This document shows, in pieces, positions 1 through 10,633 of a DNA stretch of 64,000 nucleotides (position 1 is the first letter of the stretch; every line of letters begins with the position of its first letter). Made by a program: the position numbers and the translations under genes. A model generated the notes under the pieces. It made no database searches. It had not been told where the DNA came from and saw nothing but the letters and a program-made list of their open reading frames with translations. The stretch is taken from positions 64,667,676-64,731,675 of the forward strand of contig CAMGYJ010000006.1 in NCBI GenBank assembly GCA_946122785.1. Reading direction: 5' to 3'. The DNA comes from Linum tenue (lineage: Eukaryota; Streptophyta; Magnoliopsida; Malpighiales; Linaceae).

Positions 1-1382
1 TTTACCAACCTCAACCGGGCATGCCCGACGGATGCTTACCCTATGCCACGCATCGACTTGCTGGTAGATGCGACGGCTTATCATGAATCACTCAGCTTCC
101 TTGACATGTTTTCAGGCTATCATCAGATCCGTATGGTGGAGGAGGACAGGGCGAAAATGGCCTTCATGACACCTTTTGGCAACTTTGCTACCGTGTCATG
201 GCATTTGGTTTACAAAATGCAGGCGCCACTTATCAACGTATGGTAAATCAAGTCTTCCGCAAACAGATAGGGAGAAACGTGGAAGCGTATGTGGATGACT
301 TGATAGTGAAGAGCAAGGGGCGCCTGGATCACATCCTCGACCTCCGGGAAACTTTCGAAACAATGCGCCAATTCAACTTGAGGCTTAACCCCAAAAAGTG
401 TGTGTTCTTTGCGGAGGCAGGAAAATTCTTGGGTTTCATGATAACCAAGAGGGGGATTGAGGCCAATCCCAGGCAGGTGGAGGCCATCAGGAGCCTGGCG
501 CCCCCGAGAACGCCGAAGGATGTGCAAGTGCTGACAGGAAGGCTAGCGGCGTTGGGACGGTTCATTCCGCGAGCCTCGGACCGGGGCGCCCCCTTCTTCA
601 AGGTATTGAAAAAGGCCACCAAGTTTCGATGGACAGAAGAATGCAACAAAGCATTCGAAGAGTTGAAGGGGCTACTCACGGCGCCTACGGTGATGACCGC
701 ACCCAAAGTCAAGGAGGTGCTATACTTGTACATAGCGGTGTCCCACATTGCCGTGAGCGCGGTACTCGTATCCAAAGACTCACTAACAAATGAAGAACGA
801 CCGGTGTATTACGTCAGCCGCACCATGGTTGGCCACGAGACACGATATGCGCCCATAGAGAAGGCTGCCCTGGTGGTAGTAATGGCCGCAAACAAGCTCA
901 GACCTTATTTTCAGGCTCATAGCATTGTGGTGCTCACCAACCTGCCACTAAGAACGGTTCTCGGGTCAATGGATGTGTCCGGGCGCCTGGTGAAGTGGGC
1001 CGTGCAGTTAAGTGAGTTTGATATAAGTTACGCGCCCCGCCCTGCTATTAAAGCCCAAGTGTTGGCAGACTTCACGGCTGAAGGTGTGGCCGATGGAGGG
1101 CCGGGCATCGAAGAATGCTGGCAAGTACACGTGGATGGAGCAGAAAGTCGGGCAGGCGCCGGGGCCGGCATGATTCTCATTAGCCCTCTAGGCGCCCTTC
1201 ATGAAATCGCGCTTCGTTTTGCGACCCTCAAAACGAACAATGCTGCTGAGTACGAGGCTGTTCTGGCCGGACTTCACAATGCGAGGGAGCTGGGCGCCCA
1301 AAGGGTCAATGTCAAGATTGATTCAGCGCTGGTGGTTAACCAGCTAAATGAAGTTTACGAAGTAAAAGAGGAGGCTCTGTGC

Positions 1383-1894
1383 CAGGGGCGGAGCTACCTT
1401 GTGCCTCGGGGGGGCCCCGGCCCCCCCGAGAATTTTGGAGATCGCGTGTAAAAATATCGAAAATTTTGAAAATTCTGAAGAAGTTAACTATTGTAGAATA
1501 ACAATAACGTGCAATAATGAACAACAATGTTTGGGTCTAGTCTAACGGAATGCAACTGCTTGGTATTTGTGAATACCCAGTACCATGGTTCAATCCCTGG
1601 CAGCAACATTGTTTTTTAAGTTTTCCTACTTTGGTTGAATTTTTGTTTAAAATTTAGATTGATCACTTAACTTTTGTACTTATTCAAATACTTTTTAATT
1701 TCAAAGTTCAAACTAGATAATGAAATTTTGGAGCTTATAATATTTTTCTAATTTAGATAATTAAATTTTGGAGTCTAGATAATTAAATTTTGAAGCTTAT
1801 GACTCACAATGTAAATATTTTCTTAATTTTTTTTTACGAATATTATACAATAAAGTCCGGCCTCCCCGACCACTGGATCCTAGCTCCGCCCCTG
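1383..1894. mobile_element. Non-autonomous hAT-type element, 512 bp, with 8-bp TSD
   Basis: The ends are perfect 14-bp inverted repeats, CAGGGGCGGAGCTA and its complement. The flanks are an exact 8-bp duplication CTCTGTGC at 1375-1382 and 1895-1902, the size made by hAT transposases. The interior is AT-rich, holds no transposase, and has three tandem copies of a motif like TAGATAATTAAATTTTGGAG at about 1710-1800. It interrupts the second RNase H of the host pol, so it is younger than that retrotransposon. Confidence 0.9.
1534..1605 (+). other. tRNA-like segment with Pol III box A and box B motifs
   Basis: Inside the hAT element, TAGTCTAACGG near 1538-1548 resembles box A and GGTTCAATCCC near 1587-1597 resembles box B. 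The spacing of about 40 nt is normal for tRNA-derived promoters. Between them is a perfect 6-bp hairpin, GGTATT-TGTG-AATACC. It does not fold as an obvious functional tRNA. It may be a captured SINE or tRNA remnant. Confidence 0.4.
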
Positions 1895-3375
1895 CTCTGT
1901 GCGCCTATGTGCAGTATGTGCGGAAGAGGTGCGCCTGGTTTCGAGAGGTGACTTTCACGCATGTCCCAAGAGAGGAGAATGCTCATGCAGACGCCTTGTC
2001 TAAGTTGGCTACGGCTTTAGACTTTGAGGAGAGTCGGACGGTGATTGTAGCAAAGGAAGTCCCACACGAAGAGCTGATAATGGCCTCCATCCTACCGGGA
2101 GTGCAAGAAGGGTGGATGGCGCCAATTCGACTCTTTCTGACACAAGGGGTTGTACCGGAGAACCCAAAGGAGGCCTGGCGCCTTCGTCGAAAGGCAGCTC
2201 GATGCACCATCGTGGACGACGTGTTATACAAGAGGTCACATTCAGGTGCCTATTTGAGATGCCTTTCCGAGGCTGAGGGGTTAGAGGCGATCAACGAGGT
2301 GCACCAAGGAACATGTGGCATGCATGCAGGCGCCCGTAGTTTGGAGAAAATTCTGCTCCGCCAAGGATATTACTGGCCAACAATGCGAAGGGACGCCGGG
2401 AGACAGGTGACATCATGCCACCAGTGCCAGATCCATGCTAACGATATTCATCTCCCAGCGGCACCTATGCAGGGAAATGTAGGCGCCTGGCCCTTCGCTC
2501 AGTGGGGCATGGACCTGTTGGGACCATTTCCGAAGGCGCCTGGTCAGTACAAGTACTTAATTGTCGCGGTTGATTACTTCACCAAGTGGATTGAAGCAGA
2601 GACATTGGACTCAATAACTGAGGCGCAAGTGCAGAAATTCACAAGGAAGAACATCTTTACGTGTTTTGGGATCCCGGAATCCATCATCACTGACCATGGA
2701 AAGCAGTTTGATTGCAAAAAGTTCATAGAGTTTTGCGATGAGAATGGGGTCATGTTAAGGTTCTCTTCAGTGGCCTACCCTCAAGCCAACGGTATTTTGC
2801 ACGGCTTACACACGAGATTAGCGGAAGCCAAGGGAAGATGAGTGGAGGAATTATCGAGTGTTCTATGGGCGCACAGAACTTCATTCAAAGTAGCCACGGG
2901 TGAAACGCCCTTCGCGCTAACTTATGGTAGTGAAGCGGTGTTGCCTGTAGAGATGCGTGTTCCGACTTTCAGAATGACCCATCGAAGCGAGTCTATGGAG
3001 GCCCAAGAGCGCATTGATGAGCTAGACCTATTGGATGAGCGCCGAGAAATGGTGGTGCTGCGAATGTAAGCAATGAAAAGTCAGGTGGCAAGGTACTACA
3101 ACAAGAAGATGAAGGCGCACAACATCGTGAGAGGTATCCTTGTTCTAAAGCGGGATTTCCGTCCAAAGGCTGCCGAAGGGAAGTTGGCCCCAAAGTGGAA
3201 GGGGTCATACCGCGTTCAAGAGGTCATTGGTCCAAATACATTCAAGCTAGAACACCTATCAGGAAAGAAGGTCAAGAGGACGTGGAATGCACAAAATTTG
3301 CGCAAATATGAGGCGCCTGAGTCGGAGGTAAGTACCATGTCAGGAGCAAAAGAACAGGCGCCTGAAGATGAGTGA

Positions 3376-3890
3376 GCATGCAAGCTAGCCGGTTCTATGG
3401 CGGAGTTGTGTTTTTCTTGTGTGTTCTTTTCCAAAGCGCCTAATTTTGCGCCCGCCTTATCCCGTAAAGCGCCCTACTCGCGCCCTCTCCATGTAAAGCG
3501 CCCTAATTTTGCGCCCAAACTTTTTGGAATCGGATTAATTATTATATGAGAAAGTGGATATCTAGGAGGTAATGACTTAGCGCCCACCTCATTGCGCCCC
3601 ATATAGCGCCCAACTCATTGCGCCCACCTCATTGCGCCCCATATAGCGCCCACACCATTTGCGCCAGTATAGCGCCCACTCTTTTGCGCCCGTGCAATTG
3701 ATGAACAATGGAAGTGTTGTGTGCCCCCATAACATAGGTGTAGGAATGAAAAAAGAAGTAGCTAAAGCAAAACACAGAGTTCAATTGACAAGCATAAATA
3801 GTCTTGGCACAAAAGAGGAAAACGAGCAAAACACAGAGTTTAATTGGCAAGCGCATAAGCAATAAAGGAAAATCACTAGGCGCCTAAAGC
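3376..3890. repeat. GCGCC-rich tandem repeat spacer of the outer element
   Basis: Between sense pol and the antisense gene there is no coding sequence. From about 3430 to 3700 degenerate units of about 25 bp recur, built on TTGCGCCCCATATAGCGCCCA. The rest of the spacer is unique and AT-richer. Tandem repeats in this position are common in Retand-type elements. Confidence 0.75.
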
Positions 3891-4495
3891 CTACTCGGCT
3901 GACCCACTGCCGGATTCAGAAGCTGAAGCATCATCATCTTCGTCATCACCATCATCTCCTTCCTCGCCGTTATCCCCATCATCAAGCACTTCGTCTACTA
4001 CGGGGTGCCCACTTTCCATGTAGGAAATCACGAACTCCACCATAGATTGGACATTCCACTCAATGTCGGGATGATCGGCCGCTAACTTTCTTCGCAAGAT
4101 CAGGATGCTGTTGAGGGCAGCCTCTGCCTTAAGCGCCTGGTCAGACTTGGGCGGGGCGCCTTCCTCGAGCGCCTGCTTCTCATCCTCCAGCGCCTTCTTC
4201 TCTTCTCGGAGCGCCTGTATCTTCTTCAGTTGCTTCTCGTTTTCCCTAGTCAGCTCCTTCTTCTCCTTCTTCAGAGTACGCTTATCTTGGCGAAGGAGGT
4301 CGATTTCGCTCCTATAGGCGCCTGACTCCTTCTCCAAGTCAAGCTTCTCCTGTTCCAACTGCACCCTTGTCTCCTCATGCGCCCTCTTTTCTTCCTCAAT
4401 CTTCGCCTCATACTCTTTGCGCAACTTCTCCTTCTCTTCATCAACAGTGCGCTGCACAAGCGAGGCGCTCTTTGCGGCCTCAAGTTGGGTATCCT
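3891..4495 (-). pseudogene. Antisense gene of the outer element, C-terminal coiled-coil part
   Basis: This minus-strand frame encodes about 200 residues dominated by E, K, R and Q heptads, a long coiled coil, and ends in an acidic tail with runs of D, E and S. It is the 3' end of the antisense gene whose 5' part lies at 11974-14145. Element 1 (4496-11973) is inserted between the two. With the insertion and one copy of the ATCCT duplication ignored, the frame is continuous across the junction, so the gene was open when element 1 arrived. The role of these antisense products is unknown. Confidence 0.75.
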
Positions 4496-5835
4496 TGATA
4501 GACCGATAATTATACATGTTTTTACCCCTATTCTGAGGCCGTTTGCGACGAGGAATCTCGTGTTTTAAGCCGATTTCACGCTAGGTTGTGTGTTTATGTC
4601 ATATTTCAGGTCCCGGCGTTGGAATCGAGGCGGAGAAACGAGTTCTGGGCCGAAAGGAGCAAGGTTGGGACGAATAGGGCTGAAGGAGGAAAATACCCGG
4701 TCAGGTGGCCAAATACCCGACCGGGTATTAACCAATTTTGGGCGCTCGAGAAGCAGCGAGGGGCCCGGGCACAGCAGTTAAATCCCCGGTCGGGGATTTT
4801 GGTGTTGGACCGGGGATTTCCCTCTTTAGTGAAACGGTGTGCTGCAGAATACCCGGTCACAACCCAGAATACCCGACCGGGTATTCTGACCGGGTATCGC
4901 GACCAGGCAGAGGATTTAAGAGAGAAGAAAGCCAACATTGAAGGGTCCCGAGTTTTTGAGAGAGAAACCGATACCTAGAGAGAGAAAGCGTCGAACCAGA
5001 GTTCTCAAGCGCCATAGATCGATCTTCAACACCATTGGAGCCCGTCTTGAGCTTGGAGAAGTGCGATTAAACGTCCAGAAGCAGGAATCCAACTTCACAG
5101 TATGATTTCCGTGTCTGAATCTGCTTTTGCTTCTTTCTCTATGGAGTAGTTTCCCCATTCATCTGGGTATGGAGAACCCTAGATTTGTATGCTAGGTCTG
5201 ATTGTATGAACCCAAGTACAGTGTTTGTGAATTGATTATGTTCGATTGAGGTTTGAATGATTGAATGACTTGAATCCTGATCAAATTCCTGTTGTTTCTG
5301 CTTTGACCTGGAATGAGAATATCTGCCTAGGTTGATAGAGTACCCTTAATCGAAGGTGGCGAATTGGTGACTTTAGTCGAGGGGCCAATTTGCTATTCTG
5401 TACCGAAGTCAATTCGGTAGTGGAGGTTTGGTTCATTAGGGCCTCAATCTGTTTACTCCGGTGGAGGTTAGTCGCCCGCTAGAGACTCAGATTGAGAGGG
5501 TCTGGAGACCTTTAGTCGAGACTTCAGGCTAATTGAGAACCTTCCGCAGTATAACTTTCATGAAAACTGAACTTGGCAAATTGCAATCCGACTTAACTGC
5601 AGTCTAGGGGGAAACCATATCCGGGTGACCTCTCTTGACTTGACAACAAACCGTTTACTTGCTTTGTGTTTTGTTTGCTTGAGTTTCACTAAAAGTTCAC
5701 CGCTAAATAACAAGAATTCACCGAGTAGTCATCATATCTAGGACCCGGGTTGACATTAAAACCCGACCCGCTATACTACGCTTTAGGAAGTGGTTATACT
5801 TGGCCATTTTCTAGGGTGACAGTAGGAGTGAGTCA
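4496..5835 (+). repeat. 5' LTR of element 1
   Basis: 1340 bp, starting TG and ending CA. By eye it differs from the 3' LTR at about five sites, all C/T or G/A transitions. At 4695-4890 it has clustered short palindromes and inverted repeats built on ATACCCGGTCGGGTAT and ATCCCCGGTCGGGGAT. No clear TATA box was seen. GATTTAAG near 4912 is a weak candidate. Confidence 0.92.
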
Positions 5836-5841
5836 AGTTTT

Positions 5842-5859
5842 TGGCGCCGTTGCCGGGGA
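5842..5859 (+). other. Primer binding site, tRNA-Asp type (element 1)
   Basis: TGGCGCCGTTGCCGGGGA lies 6 nt after the 5' LTR. It is complementary to the 3' end of plant tRNA-Asp (GTC) including CCA. tRNA-Asp priming is usual for Athila elements. Confidence 0.9.
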
Positions 5860-5982
5860 CGGCTAGGTTGTTGAAGAAAAGTGATTTCTGTTACTTTAGC
5901 ATTTTCATTTTTGCATTGAGTTTTTGCTTTGTCCCACTTGTGCCTTCACGGGTTTGCTTGCTTGAGTGTGTGCAGGTAGTGC

Positions 5983-8769
5983 ATGACCCGTAGCCAGTCA
6001 GGAGGTTTACTGCCGTTGGATCCAGAGCTTGAACGCACTTGCCGCCAACTTAGGAGACAGCAGCGAGCTAGACTGGTTACGGGAGAGCGCATAGACGGCC
6101 ACTTGACCAGCGATTCTGAGGAAGAGTACGAGATGGAGGGTGAAGACATCCCACAACCGGGGAATGCTCGACAGGCTCCCCCGGTGAATCAGCATCCACC
6201 ACCACCGCCGGGTCCCACCTTGGAGTACTACTACACTCCACGGATTGCTGACATCCGCCCGGTCATCCTCTATCCGCCCATCCCAGCAAATAACTTCGAG
6301 ATCAAGCCAGGCTGGATTCAGCTCATCACATCCTCTATCCAGTTCCATGGCTTGAAGGATGAGGAAGCCCGGGCACACCTTTCCCGTTTTCTGCAGCTGA
6401 CAAACGGTTTCAAGCTGAATGGTGTTCCAGATGATGCAATCCGCCTTCACCTCTTTCCCCATTCTCTGGCGGGGAATGCTAAGAGGTGGTTGGAGACCCA
6501 GCCCCCACTGTCCATCACTTCTTGGGACGATCTGGCGGATAAGTTCGTGCACAGATATTATCCGGCATCGAAGACTACTGAGATTCAGCGGGAGATCACT
6601 CACTTCCGCCAAGAGCCAGATGAGTCCCTTCGTGATGCATGGGAGCGGTACATGGGATACTTCTGGCAGTGTCCCCATCATGGCTTCAGCGATGCTTTCA
6701 CAGTGGGGAACTTCTACAGTGCCATCACCCCAGACAGCCAGAGGGTGATCGAGTCTCTATGCCCAGGAGGGGATATCCTTACTAAGACTCCACCCGAGCT
6801 GAACCAGATGATCAGTACTTTGGCTGCCCGCGATCATTCCTGGGGGCAGAGCAGCAGAGGCAGGCACTCCCGGGACCGTGGTGTGCATGCTATGGAGGCC
6901 AGATCCGGGTTAGAGCAGCAGGTGGCTGAGTTGGTGCAGACACTGAAGCAGCCTAACAGTCTCCTTCCGGGGCGAGGTGTAGCTGCGCCTCCAGTAGCTC
7001 AGTGCCAGTGGTGTGAGAGTCCAAACCATCTGGTGGAGGACTGCCAGGCTATGCGGGAGTCCTCTACTCCCCAAGAACAGTTGGCCTTCATCGCCAATGC
7101 TCGGCGCCTCGATCCATACAGTAACACATACAATGAGGGATGGCGCCAGCATCCCAACTTCGCCTGGAGCAACAACACCAACAAACCACCTGGTTTCCCA
7201 GCACCAGCAGGTGGTTTTCAGCAGAGGCAGCCCTACCAGCCTAAGCAAGGGCAGCCATTCCAGCAGCCCCAGGGCCAGTTTGCTCAGCCTTCAGCAGCCG
7301 CAGCTCCCGATAATCAGATGGCTGATCTGAAGAACATTTTGGCGACATTCATGACCACCAGCCAGGCGAATTTCGCAAGGGTGGACCAGAGCATAGCTTC
7401 TTTGGAGGCAGGGCAGAGGAACCAGGGTGCTATTTTGCAAGATCTACAGCACCAAGTCGGTGTCCTAGCGCGCCAGCTTACTGCTCGGGCCCCGGGGACT
7501 CTACCTGCCACCACCATCCCCAATCCACGGGACCCGCACGAGACCGCACATGCCATTTTCACCCTGAGCGGCAGTCCTACATCAACTGATCCTGCCTCGA
7601 CTAGGCAGGAGGAACCAGTACCTGCTTCAGCACTTCCAGCCGGTGATACAGAAGTGCGGGTGGAGAAGGAAGCCCCTGCTCCCAAGCCACAACCAGTGGT
7701 GAAGGAGCACGTACCCCAGCTTCCCTTCCCCACTCGCCTTCACAAAGACAGGTTGGAGACTGAGTTTGCCAATTTTATGGCAATGTTGAAGCAGCTCAAC
7801 ATCAGCGTACCATTTGTGGAGGCACTGTCGAAGATGCCCAAGTACGCTAAGTTCATGAAAGATCTCTGCACCAACAAGAAGAAACTTGGGGATCTCTCGA
7901 CAGTGCTGCTGAGCGAGGAATGTTCTGCCATCCTGCAGAACAAGCTGCCCGAAAAGCGCAAGGATCCAGGGAGTTTTACTATCCCTCTTACTATTGGCAG
8001 CATGCATGTAGGAAAGTCCTTGGCGGACCTAGGCGCTAGCATTAATGTCATGCCATACAAATTGTTCAAAAAGCTAGCCCTAGGTGAACTTAGCCCTACT
8101 AGGATGAGCATTCAGCTAGCTGATCGTTCCGTGGTGCACCCTAGGGGTATCATAGAAGATTTGCTTGTTAATGTGGGTGCATTCACATATCCTGTTGATT
8201 TTGTGATTCTGGATATAAATGATGATGTGGATGTGCCTTTGATTCTAGGTAGACCGTTTCTTGCCACCGCCAAGGCACTGATTGATGTGCATGATGGTAA
8301 ACTGATCTTGCGTGCTGGAAATGAACAGGCTGTTTTTCCTGTGACTGAGTCTGATCATTGTGCTATGATTTCTGTATCGCCTGTGCACGCTATTTCTGAC
8401 CAGATACACGAGCCTGTCGTGTATCCTTCTGCACCTCTCATTTTGCAGGACCCGCCTATCATTCCTCCGCCGCCACTCCATCCAGCCTCGCCTTCGCACA
8501 AAAAGCTCAAGGAGGAGTGGCGGCCGAAGCCGCAAGTGGCTAAGCCTGCACGAAAGAAGAGTGGAGACCACTATGAGCTGGTCCCACCCCCCGCACCACG
8601 ACCACCCTGGCCATCCGAGTACTCACTCGCCTGCATCTTGCCGGATGGCTTGGTCGAGCTGACTTCTGCTGGTGGTTGCAACCGTCGGGTGCACGGTCAC
8701 CATCTGAAGCTGTACCTCAAGAGCGATGTGGATCCGCTCTTTGAGGCACCTATTCCTGCACCTCCCTGA
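5983..8769 (+). CDS. gag: Gag-protease polyprotein with pol-like C-terminal tail, 928 aa (element 1)
   Basis: Intact frame starting at the ATG 123 nt after the PBS. It contains the Athila-type gag core (about residues 105-235), a CCHC zinc knuckle (C341, C344, H349, C354), a Q/P-rich linker, and a retropepsin-like domain with DLGASINVM at D682 and a later ILGRPFL. The last 50 or so residues (SEYSLACILPDGLVEL to RVHGHHLKLYL) resemble the tail after integrase in Athila polyproteins, which suggests that RT, RNase H and integrase were removed by an in-frame internal deletion. Expected roles are particle assembly, RNA packaging and self-cleavage. The fusion reading is my inference from motif pattern. 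Confidence 0.88.
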   Translation: MTRSQSGGLLPLDPELERTCRQLRRQQRARLVTGERIDGHLTSDSEEEYEMEGEDIPQPGNARQAPPVNQHPPPPPGPTLEYYYTPRIADIRPVILYPPIPANNFEIKPGWIQLITSSIQFHGLKDEEARAHLSRFLQLTNGFKLNGVPDDAIRLHLFPHSLAGNAKRWLETQPPLSITSWDDLADKFVHRYYPASKTTEIQREITHFRQEPDESLRDAWERYMGYFWQCPHHGFSDAFTVGNFYSAITPDSQRVIESLCPGGDILTKTPPELNQMISTLAARDHSWGQSSRGRHSRDRGVHAMEARSGLEQQVAELVQTLKQPNSLLPGRGVAAPPVAQCQWCESPNHLVEDCQAMRESSTPQEQLAFIANARRLDPYSNTYNEGWRQHPNFAWSNNTNKPPGFPAPAGGFQQRQPYQPKQGQPFQQPQGQFAQPSAAAAPDNQMADLKNILATFMTTSQANFARVDQSIASLEAGQRNQGAILQDLQHQVGVLARQLTARAPGTLPATTIPNPRDPHETAHAIFTLSGSPTSTDPASTRQEEPVPASALPAGDTEVRVEKEAPAPKPQPVVKEHVPQLPFPTRLHKDRLETEFANFMAMLKQLNISVPFVEALSKMPKYAKFMKDLCTNKKKLGDLSTVLLSEECSAILQNKLPEKRKDPGSFTIPLTIGSMHVGKSLADLGASINVMPYKLFKKLALGELSPTRMSIQLADRSVVHPRGIIEDLLVNVGAFTYPVDFVILDINDDVDVPLILGRPFLATAKALIDVHDGKLILRAGNEQAVFPVTESDHCAMISVSPVHAISDQIHEPVVYPSAPLILQDPPIIPPPPLHPASPSHKKLKEEWRPKPQVAKPARKKSGDHYELVPPPAPRPPWPSEYSLACILPDGLVELTSAGGCNRRVHGHHLKLYLKSDVDPLFEAPIPAPP

Positions 8770-10616
8770 GTATCCACCATGGGCGTCCAGCTAAAAGACG
8801 GTAAAGAAGCGCTTGTGGGGAGGCAACCCCACCACGGTTTGATTTTCTTTCTTATGTTTCGAGTCGGATTGCCAACCAGTTTGGTTTTGGTTTGTTTTAT
8901 TTTGTTTTGGACGCTATCTTATTGGGCTGACATTGGACCTAACATATTGTGTTTGAGCTCTTCTGTTTCCCTTGAGCTGTGCTGTGATCCTGACTGGTCC
9001 ATTTCCAGTCCCCTGCAGTCCGTGCATACCGGTAACATCGTTCCCCTTTCCTTCCCTCTTCTCCATTGAGGGCAATGTCGATCTTAAGTGTGGGGGGATG
9101 TTTATCTTTTGACTGCATTAGCTCTGTTTGTGTGCTTGGAGCCTAGTCCACTGTCCAAATCTTACGATTTGAGGGCTCCAAGTACTGCTGTTTGATCATA
9201 TTGGCACTGTGTTTTGATGGATGAATTGATTGGTTTTCGGATTAATGCATGACAACTTGTTTGCGACTAGGACAACCTATGATGAGGACTGAGATGTGCA
9301 GTAGAACGATGTAGGGGTTCAGTTTTTCAACTGTTTGCTTGCCAACGGTGACTTGATCTGACTTGATCTGATTACTTGTCCTTGACAGTCGTTTATGCAT
9401 CTAGTTCAGGGTATCAGAATGTGAGATAGAGCATATAGGTAGCCATGTGAGATTTGAGCCTGCTCGTTTCTTTCTTGTGCGATAGATCCCTCTTCCATGA
9501 TGTGTAGCATTCACGTTGTCACTAGCTAAGATGATGGGGGCATAGGATTAGCCCACGCCCAAAACTGACTGTCCTGATGTGTCATATCCCCTAGTCAGCC
9601 CCTTTGAGCCGTGTGTTGTCCTTTCTTTTGGTCTATAATGAAAAAAATCACCCTTGTTGCATCTTTTAGAAGGTTCCACAGAGTGGTTTTATATATTCTC
9701 TGCTGTTTCTGCTAAAGTCTATGTGAGTGTTGGAGGTAGTGCTTAAAAATTGGGCAGGTGTTTGAAATTTATGCAGAAGTGGTGGTTCTCTTAAGAAATG
9801 AAAAGAAAAATGAAAGAAAAACAAAGAGAAATTGAAAGTAAAAGAGAGCCACTACCAAAAATCTGAATAATGCCCAGTAAGCAGTGTTTCTTAGCAGTCT
9901 GGCTTGGAAATGCTGATGATTATGCCTCCTTCGCTCTTGTGCTCTTAAGATATTTAGTAATGCAGAATAGCAGAAAGAAAATACCGGGTTGTTTGACTGT
10001 GATTGTGTGTTTGGAAAATGTGGAACCTTTTTGCTATGAATACTTCCACCACCTAAAAGGCCTATTCCCCATGTCCAAGACCCTAGCCAGTCATTTGAAC
10101 CTGTGTCTAAGACCTCCTGATTAGTTAGTGGTGACACCCCATATGTGAACTCTAGCATTTAGAGGCTGCCATCATGGTGAAGAGATGATAGGGATTGAGA
10201 GAAATAGCATGCGCATCTTTCGCATCAAAAAATTGTCCTGACCCCACTGGTCGAGAGTGAGTGATTCATTTTCATTTTCTATATGCTCTTGTACCCCGGT
10301 GAGGACCTAGATTGCTCGATCTCTATTCTGATGTTTTGAGTTGGATGCATGAGTCGACTGTTTTGCGTAAGTGGTTGAATCAAGTTTAGGTTGGCTAGTG
10401 AACAGACGGGAGACTCTTCCTTTACTCGATTTGCTGCACTCGAATGTCCTTTGTGGTGGTTGTCCAGGTTGTTACTGAGGTTGTGCATGTGTTGATGTTC
10501 GAAAACCAGTGCGATTCACGTGTTTTGTGCCTTTATGACTTGTCCCCAATGTTGGTTGATTGAATATGTAAGCTTACCTAGTGTGTGACTTGGTTTGCTT
10601 GGGGACAAGCAAACGG
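8770..10616 (+). other. 3' non-coding region of element 1, with hairpin and internal purine tract
   Basis: There is no sense-strand coding. Just after the gag stop, at 8815-8832, GTGGGG-AGGCAA-CCCCAC can form a 6-bp stem, also present in elements 2 and 3. At 9084-9097 TTAAGTGTGGGGGG duplicates the tract next to the 3' LTR. An A-rich stretch lies at 9790-9850. Two antisense frames (10158 to 9769, 129 codons; 10488 to 10279, 69 codons) recur at equal length in element 3, but there is no sign of function. Confidence 0.7.
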
Positions 10617-10633
10617 TTAAGTGTGGGGGAGTT
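10617..10633 (+). other. Polypurine tract of element 1
   Basis: TTAAGTGTGGGGGAGTT abuts the 3' LTR start at 10634. The G-rich tract is in the expected place for plus-strand priming. Confidence 0.8.

Larger units (their letters stand above)
1..3375 (+). pseudogene. pol: Decayed Ty3/gypsy pol: RT, RNase H, second RNase H, integrase
   Basis: The frame enters in the reverse transcriptase. The catalytic YVDD lies at 288-299. A Ty3-type RNase H follows at about 700-1000, then an archaeal-type RNase H from about 1120 (HVDGAESRAGAG, NNAAEYEA), which is diagnostic of the Tat lineage. The integrase zinc-binding HHCC lies at about 2299-2430, and the first two core aspartates at about 2510 and 2690. The last conserved part (KWKGSYRVQEVIG) ends near 3330. 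It is dead: a one-base frameshift near 186, a 512-bp hAT insertion at 1383-1894 inside the second RNase H, a short deletion near 2793 removing the region of the catalytic glutamate, and stops at 2839-2841 and 3067-3069. The frames are otherwise well preserved, so decay is moderate. Confidence 0.85.

Noticed and set aside
4586..4978. 130-codon frame in the LTRs of element 1 (also 10724-11116)
   Set aside because: It is present in both LTRs only because they are identical. It translates the palindrome cluster and has no known domain.
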